Positions 5,924 through 9,238 of a DNA stretch of 9,238 bases are shown here, in pieces. The notes below the pieces were generated by a model. It was not told the origin of the DNA. It did not search any database and saw nothing but the letters and a program-made list of their open reading frames with translations. The position numbers and the translations under genes are program-made. Source of the DNA: Eggerthella sp. CAG:209 (GTDB lineage: Bacteria; Actinomycetota; Coriobacteriia; Coriobacteriales; Eggerthellaceae); NCBI GenBank assembly GCA_000436075.1, contig FR884604.1, positions 16,692-25,929 of the forward strand, read 5' to 3'. Numbering within the stretch: position 1 is the stretch's first letter; every line of letters starts with the position of its first letter.

Positions 5924-7183
5924 CTAACGATCCTTGCCATTGCGAGCGGCTTTTAGATCGCAGATGGTGTACAACCCCACAATCACTGCCGCGGCAGCAA
6001 TGAGCATAAAGAACAATGCCGCATAGGAAACCAGATAGGTGCCAAACGCCTCGGCGAGGAAGCCTGGCAGCAGCATGAAAATAAAGCCACCCAGGGCATA
6101 GCAAATTTGGAAGTTGCGAATGGTCTGCACTTCCCTGCCCTTTGGCGCAAGCTCGATAGACCATACCGAAATGCCCACCGTGCCCAAGGAAAGTCCCAGG
6201 CCAAACATGACTGCAGCCGCTGTTGCCAACCAGCTCGACCCCATATCACTCAAGCACAGAAGACCTGTTCCTCCGATAAAGAGCAAGAAGAACAACACCG
6301 AACCATTTCGCGTACCAATGGCATCGAAGACAACCCCGTTGAAGAGCTTTGACACCATCAAACAAGCGCCACTCACGGCGATGAGGGCAGCTGCAGCTTC
6401 GGTCGAGAACCCTTCGGAAGTGAACAGGACGCCCAGATAACCATTGCCACCCACACTCGCACAGCCCACAAACACCATGGCAACCATCAGTACCGGCAAA
6501 AACGAATGGGGCACATCCCTGTTCACGCGAGCGCGCTTTGGCTTGCCCGTGCCCTTTTCGGCTTTTTTTGAAACATAGGGTTTCAAACCCATATCCTCCG
6601 GGAAATTGCGCAGCAATGCGAATACCAAAAGTCCCAGTAACAACGCCAAGGCGGCCTCCAGGGCAAATGCAGCAGAAAGCGAAGTAGCATTCACCACCGC
6701 AACCACAATAGACGGCAAAACCACGGCAGCAACGCCCGAACCCACGGCGGCAATACCCGCGACCGTTGCAACATTCGTCTCAAACCAACGACCGATAAGC
6801 ATGGTTGAGCAGATCATGCCGCCCAAGCCATATCCCAGCCCCGTAAACACCGAGGCAACGCATAGACCGGCATAGCTTTCGGTGTTAAGCGCATACAGAC
6901 CGAAACCGATAGCCACGCAAATCGAGGCAACAAAAGCACCAATGCGGCAATTGAGCCAGCCGTAATAGCGCGCCACAAAAAACATGGCAACAAGGGAAAC
7001 AAACGTGCGCACAGACAGGATTACCGAACCACCCGCATGCCCAACCCCCGGGATAGCAACAAGGTAGGGCTGATATACGGAAAACGAAGTTGAGGGCAAC
7101 CCGATATTGGTAAACAGAATCAAGAAGCAGCAAACGCAGATAACCTTTTCATAGTGGCGCTTCACGCTACCCAAAACCGTCAT
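5924..7183 (-). CDS. MFS permease, OxlT/monocarboxylate-like
   Basis: 419 residues, about 12 membrane segments in two halves joined by a basic loop at about residues 203-225 (SKKAEKGTGKPKRARVNRD). The phrase NFPEDMGLKPY before the loop resembles the R..PE..GL.P element of oxalate/formate and monocarboxylate MFS transporters. YGLGGMICSTMLIGRWFE at about residues 118-135 also fits that group (a G-rich helix followed by the W-F pair). ATG 7183 is chosen for its strong GGAAGGGAAG site; an upstream TTG at 7240 would run through a stable RNA hairpin and lacks a ribosome site. The gene appears to stand alone, with a terminator of the preceding gene upstream at 7314-7341. No clear -35/-10 pair was found. 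The substrate is unknown; a small carboxylate is plausible. Confidence 0.9.
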   Translation of the reverse strand: MTVLGSVKRHYEKVICVCCFLILFTNIGLPSTSFSVYQPYLVAIPGVGHAGGSVILSVRTFVSLVAMFFVARYYGWLNCRIGAFVASICVAIGFGLYALNTESYAGLCVASVFTGLGYGLGGMICSTMLIGRWFETNVATVAGIAAVGSGVAAVVLPSIVVAVVNATSLSAAFALEAALALLLGLLVFALLRNFPEDMGLKPYVSKKAEKGTGKPKRARVNRDVPHSFLPVLMVAMVFVGCASVGGNGYLGVLFTSEGFSTEAAAALIAVSGACLMVSKLFNGVVFDAIGTRNGSVLFFLLFIGGTGLLCLSDMGSSWLATAAAVMFGLGLSLGTVGISVWSIELAPKGREVQTIRNFQICYALGGFIFMLLPGFLAEAFGTYLVSYAALFFMLIAAAAVIVGLYTICDLKAARNGKDR

Positions 7184-7186
7184 ACG

Positions 7187-7196
7187 CTTCCCTTCC
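7187..7196 (-). promoter_or_regulatory. Ribosome binding site that sets the MFS start
   Basis: GGAAGGGAAG on the minus strand ends 3 nt before ATG 7183, its AAGGGA core about 5 nt away. It favours this ATG over the upstream TTG at 7240. Confidence 0.65.
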
Positions 7197-7203
7197 GAAC
7201 AAC

Positions 7204-7225
7204 AAGGCGCCCCGAAGAGCGCCTT
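7204..7225 (-). promoter_or_regulatory. UUCG-capped hairpin in the MFS leader
   Basis: Minus-strand AAGGCGCTC-TTCG-GGGCGCCTT forms a nine-pair stem (one U-G) closed by a canonical C(UUCG)G tetraloop, followed by GUUGUUC. On the plus strand one pair becomes C-A, which favours a role in minus-strand RNA. It sits 20 nt before the MFS start, just ahead of the ribosome site, so it could be an attenuator, a stability element or a leftover terminator. Confidence 0.5.
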
Positions 7226-7313
7226 AATACCTTTATTCAAAGAATAGCAGCGAAATGTTGTGAGTTAGTGAAGCGGCGGGTTCGCAAGGGCAAAGGGCTT
7301 GGTCGCATGCACG

Positions 7314-7341
7314 CAAAAAACGCCGCTCATTGAGCGGCGTT
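7314..7341 (-). terminator. Rho-independent terminator of the GGCT-like gene
   Basis: Inverted repeat AACGCCGCTC (7319-7328) / GAGCGGCGTT (7332-7341) with a 3-nt loop. On the minus strand it is followed by a run of six T (7320-7315). It starts 5 nt after the stop codon of the gene at 7347. Confidence 0.92.
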
Positions 7342-7346
7342 ACAGT

Positions 7347-7868
7347 TTAAGCAACATGCGCGTTGGGAATGATCTGTATGTTCTGCAACTGGTTAAGGGT
7401 GTGGGCGTCGACGCCAATACCGGCGGCACCGTTTCGCACCTTGGTTACGTAATCTTCGCGGAACGACCAATCGTAGAAGGGTCCACGTAAAGAAAGATAG
7501 ATGAGAGCTTCCAACGTGTAGGCATCCTGAGCAGCGGGTTCGAATTCGCCGAAGCCGAACGCACCCGAGATGATGGTGCTTTCAGTATGGTTACCAGCGT
7601 ACTGAACTTCCACATAGCTTTTCTCGTAGCAATGGGAAGAAACACCCTCGAAGCCGTCCATCTTGTTTTCGTTGGCGTTGCTCAAGTCCCAAAGCGCACC
7701 CTGCACATGCTTGCCTGGCGCAGGGATTACCGTTGCGAAGCCAGCTGCATCCATTTTCAACTCGTAATTGGGCAGCGTTGCTACGCCCAGGTATTCAGCC
7801 CCAGGGCAGCGGAACTTCATCTGATCGAAGTCCATGTTTGATCCGTATGCGAAGTAAAGCTTGTGCAT
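7347..7868 (-). CDS. Gamma-glutamylcyclotransferase-like (GGCT/AIG2 fold) protein
   Basis: 173 residues from ATG 7868. It begins MHKLYFAYGSNM, the YGSN phosphate-like loop of the GGCT/AIG2 family (residues 8-12). The expected catalytic acid is E74 in MDGFEGVSSHCYEK, followed by the usual Tyr (Y81). Members open gamma-glutamyl amides, releasing 5-oxoproline, or act on gamma-glutamylamines; the true substrate here is unknown. Length fits the family (about 140-190). The C-terminal third (about residues 115-170) resembles extensions in bacterial members and is not assigned. ATG 7868 is preferred over GTG 7910, whose 14-residue extension precedes the conserved first strand. No ribosome site is seen before ATG. 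Instead CATAAT lies 7 nt upstream, as in a leaderless promoter. Single-gene unit with its own terminator. Confidence 0.85.
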   Translation of the reverse strand: MHKLYFAYGSNMDFDQMKFRCPGAEYLGVATLPNYELKMDAAGFATVIPAPGKHVQGALWDLSNANENKMDGFEGVSSHCYEKSYVEVQYAGNHTESTIISGAFGFGEFEPAAQDAYTLEALIYLSLRGPFYDWSFREDYVTKVRNGAAGIGVDAHTLNQLQNIQIIPNAHVA

Positions 7869-7875
7869 GACTGCA

Positions 7876-7881
7876 ATTATG
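7876..7881 (-). promoter_or_regulatory. Possible -10 element placing the transcript start at the GGCT-like ATG
   Basis: Minus-strand CATAAT ends 7 nt before ATG 7868, and no purine-rich ribosome site is present. This spacing suits a leaderless mRNA, a common mode in Actinobacteria. No convincing -35 is found. Confidence 0.3.
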
Positions 7882-7958
7882 AGCGTCGATAATCCCGTTC
7901 GGTACCCCACTATTCCCCATAGCCGGTATTAGGCTGAGCCAATAACAGAAGGGTTGGA

Positions 7959-8100
7959 GCAAGTGGGGAAATAGGGGTAGGCGCCAAATTCGCGCCCAAC
8001 AAGCAGGGCCTCGCTTGCGAACAATCATACAAGCGAGGCCCTGCCTTTGTGAACTATGTCTAAGTGAGAATCTGGTATCTGTCCCTATTTTCCCACCTGC
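7959..8100. mobile_element. Putative non-coding MITE/REP-like element with inverted ends and central palindrome
   Basis: The left end 7959-7980 and the reverse complement of 8079-8100 agree at 18 of 22 positions. Continuing inward 15 bases they agree at about 9 more, with most differences transitions. Between them lies a perfect 15-bp inverted repeat (8003-8017 / 8030-8044) with a 12-nt loop. There is no open frame. The right end bears GGGACAGATACC on the minus strand, a phrase typical of dispersed repeats near REP-associated transposases (from memory). The element ends on the first base of the dehydrogenase stop codon (8100-8102). No target duplication is evident. Alternatively it could be a long bidirectional terminator with chance flanks. 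Confidence 0.55.
8003..8044. terminator. Long perfect palindrome that may stop the dehydrogenase transcript
   Basis: Arms GCAGGGCCTCGCTTG (8003-8017) and its complement (8030-8044), 15 pairs, 12-nt loop. Downstream on the minus strand comes TTGTTGG, and on the plus strand CTTTGTG: no proper U-run. It is the only strong hairpin between the dehydrogenase and the next gene. It is also the core of the element above, so its job as terminator is uncertain. Confidence 0.4.
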
Positions 8101-9047
8101 TATGAAACCAGGTTTGCCGTATTGCCTTCCAGGTAGGACGCAACATTGTCTGCCACGATAACAGCACGCTTTTCCATTGCCTGATGTGAAGCAAAGGCAA
8201 CATGGGGAGTTACCACAGTGTTCTTGCTGTTCAGAAGCGGGTGATCAGCAGGGAACGGAGGCTCCATCTCCAAAACATCGATGCCAGCACCAGCAATACG
8301 ACCCTCATTGAGAGCAGCCGCAAGCGCCTCGGAATCGACAACAGGGCCACGAGCACAATTAATAAGTACCGCCGTAGGCCTCATAAGCGCAATCTTCTCC
8401 GCATCGATAAGACCCGTGGTTTCAGGAGTCTGCGGGATATGCAGGCTTACCACATCAGATGTCTTCAGCAGTTTATCAAGCTCGATGAACTCAACACCCG
8501 GGATGTCCTTTTTGGTACGGGAGTAGCACACCACTTCGCAGCCAAACGCCTGGGCGATGCGCATCACGCGCGAACCGATAGCGCCAGCGCCAACAACGCC
8601 AAAACGCTTCCCTTCCAGCTCGGGCCCCACCAGCCCGTCCTTCGTACCACCCTGACGAACAATAGCGTTCAGGGTAGAAATGTTACGCAGAACGTCTAGA
8701 GTCAAACCGAACACCAAATCAGCAACAGCAACCGTGGAATAACCGGCACAGTTGGAAACCTGGATGCTGTACTCGCGGCAATACGCCATATCTACATGGT
8801 CGTAGCCGGTGAATGCAACGCACACATATTTAAGGTTGGGATTTTTCTCCATCACGGAAGCGGGATATTTGATGTTCGACACCACCACGATATCGGCATC
8901 GGCGCTGCGCTCGATCAGCGAAGCCTCGTCCTCTTTACGGTCGGGATACGTTACCACCTCAACTTCATGGCCGTCAGTTGCCTTGGCAAGCAGGCCACGC
9001 AGGCTATCGTCGGATATTCCCAGCGGTTCCAGGACAGCGATCTTCAT
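8100..9047 (-). CDS. D-isomer-specific 2-hydroxyacid dehydrogenase
   Basis: 315 residues, full family length. The enzyme reduces a 2-oxoacid to the D-2-hydroxyacid, or the reverse. The Rossmann domain has G153-x-G155-x-x-G158 (VVGAGAIGSRV), and its second strand ends CYSRTKK. Ser-Arg-Thr where NAD-specific members usually have an acidic residue suggests NADPH use (inference). Catalytic residues are Arg233 (NCARGPVVD), Glu262 (DVLEMEPP) and His282 (TPHVAFAS). The substrate-domain motif is AFTGYDHVD (about residues 78-86). Likely members of this group are glyoxylate/hydroxypyruvate reductase or D-lactate/phenyllactate dehydrogenase; the sequence does not decide. ATG 9047 has AAGGAGG at 9051-9057 with an unusually short 3-nt gap. 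Its stop codon overlaps the repeat element at 8100. The leader is structured. Confidence 0.93.
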   Translation of the reverse strand: MKIAVLEPLGISDDSLRGLLAKATDGHEVEVVTYPDRKEDEASLIERSADADIVVVSNIKYPASVMEKNPNLKYVCVAFTGYDHVDMAYCREYSIQVSNCAGYSTVAVADLVFGLTLDVLRNISTLNAIVRQGGTKDGLVGPELEGKRFGVVGAGAIGSRVMRIAQAFGCEVVCYSRTKKDIPGVEFIELDKLLKTSDVVSLHIPQTPETTGLIDAEKIALMRPTAVLINCARGPVVDSEALAAALNEGRIAGAGIDVLEMEPPFPADHPLLNSKNTVVTPHVAFASHQAMEKRAVIVADNVASYLEGNTANLVS

Positions 9048-9050
9048 AGG

Positions 9051-9057
9051 CCTCCTT
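9051..9057 (-). promoter_or_regulatory. Strong but close ribosome binding site of the dehydrogenase
   Basis: AAGGAGG on the minus strand, only 3 nt (CCT) before ATG 9047. It selects this ATG over in-frame codons up to 9167, which would add a non-conserved 40-residue lead. Confidence 0.6.
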
Positions 9058-9085
9058 CCGGATTCGTGTGCGTTTTGCGGACAGA

Positions 9086-9148
9086 CCCTGCCCAATGCAC
9101 CAGCATCAGGCAGGGGCCGAACCCGTCGAAGAAGGGCTAAGCGGGTTC
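9086..9148 (-). promoter_or_regulatory. Two tandem hairpins in the dehydrogenase leader
   Basis: The proximal hairpin (9086-9115) pairs CCCTGCC-TG-ATGC with GCAT-TG-GGCAGGG around loop TGGT: 13 pairs including two G-U. On the plus strand these two become C-A mismatches, so the structure suits minus-strand RNA. The distal hairpin pairs GAACCCG with CGGGTTC (9119-9125 / 9142-9148, 16-nt loop). No U-run follows. It may be a cis-regulatory leader or the end of an upstream transcript. I recognise no known riboswitch class. Confidence 0.4.
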
Positions 9149-9238
9149 TGGCAGATGTCCACTGCATTCAATGGTAGCCAGCATGCCAATCCACGCTCGT
9201 CCGCCACACGCTTCATCGGCAAGCGAGCTAATTCCCCC
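9149..9238. other. Right-edge stretch without an assignable gene
   Basis: Two minus-strand frames stay open to the edge (stops at 9137-9139 and 9106-9108), and a plus-strand ATG at 9171 is also open to the edge. None carries a recognisable motif. An upstream minus-strand gene ending near here is possible but cannot be supported from 90 bases. Confidence 0.3.

Noticed and set aside
9171..9238. Possible plus-strand gene start at ATG 9171 running off the right edge
   Set aside because: Only 22 codons, no ribosome site and no recognisable motif.

Overview
This 9.2 kb window holds eight genes: seven on the minus strand and one, an MBL-fold hydrolase, on the plus strand. Dense packing, strong purine-rich ribosome sites, GTG and TTG starts, moderately high GC and intrinsic terminators all indicate a bacterium. 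The style of the MFS permease, the PiT/UspA cluster and the possibly leaderless gene would suit an anaerobic actinobacterium of the Coriobacteriia/Eggerthellaceae type. That placement is inference from protein style, not from a marker gene.

Layout, left to right. Positions 1-897 are an AEC-family permease that runs off the left edge. Just upstream of it is a TatD-type metal-dependent hydrolase (929-1906, GTG start), probably co-transcribed with it. Diverging from that is an MBL-fold hydrolase (2050-3102, plus strand). A GC-rich spacer and a strong terminator (3331-3367) end the opposing operon, which reads PiT phosphate permease (5668-4511), 76-residue two-TM protein (4498-4268), tandem UspA protein (4249-3383). 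Upstream of the PiT gene are three TTWACA-like hexamers at 10-bp spacing that overlap a plausible promoter, a possible phosphate-regulon control site. An MFS permease (7183-5924) follows, with a UUCG-capped hairpin in its leader, then a gamma-glutamylcyclotransferase-like gene (7868-7347) with its own terminator. A 142-bp MITE/REP-like element (7959-8100) ends on the stop codon of a D-2-hydroxyacid dehydrogenase gene (9047-8100), which has a structured leader.

Functionally this looks like ordinary chromosome: transport of anions or carboxylates (AEC, PiT, MFS), housekeeping hydrolases and one redox enzyme. I found no rRNA, tRNA, CRISPR, integrase, transposase or clear defence system. The points most worth a second look are the small inverted-repeat element, the 66-bp in-frame repeats inside the TatD gene, the putative Pho-box array, and the PiT / small membrane protein / Usp operon. 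No gene-free stretch exceeds 300 bases.
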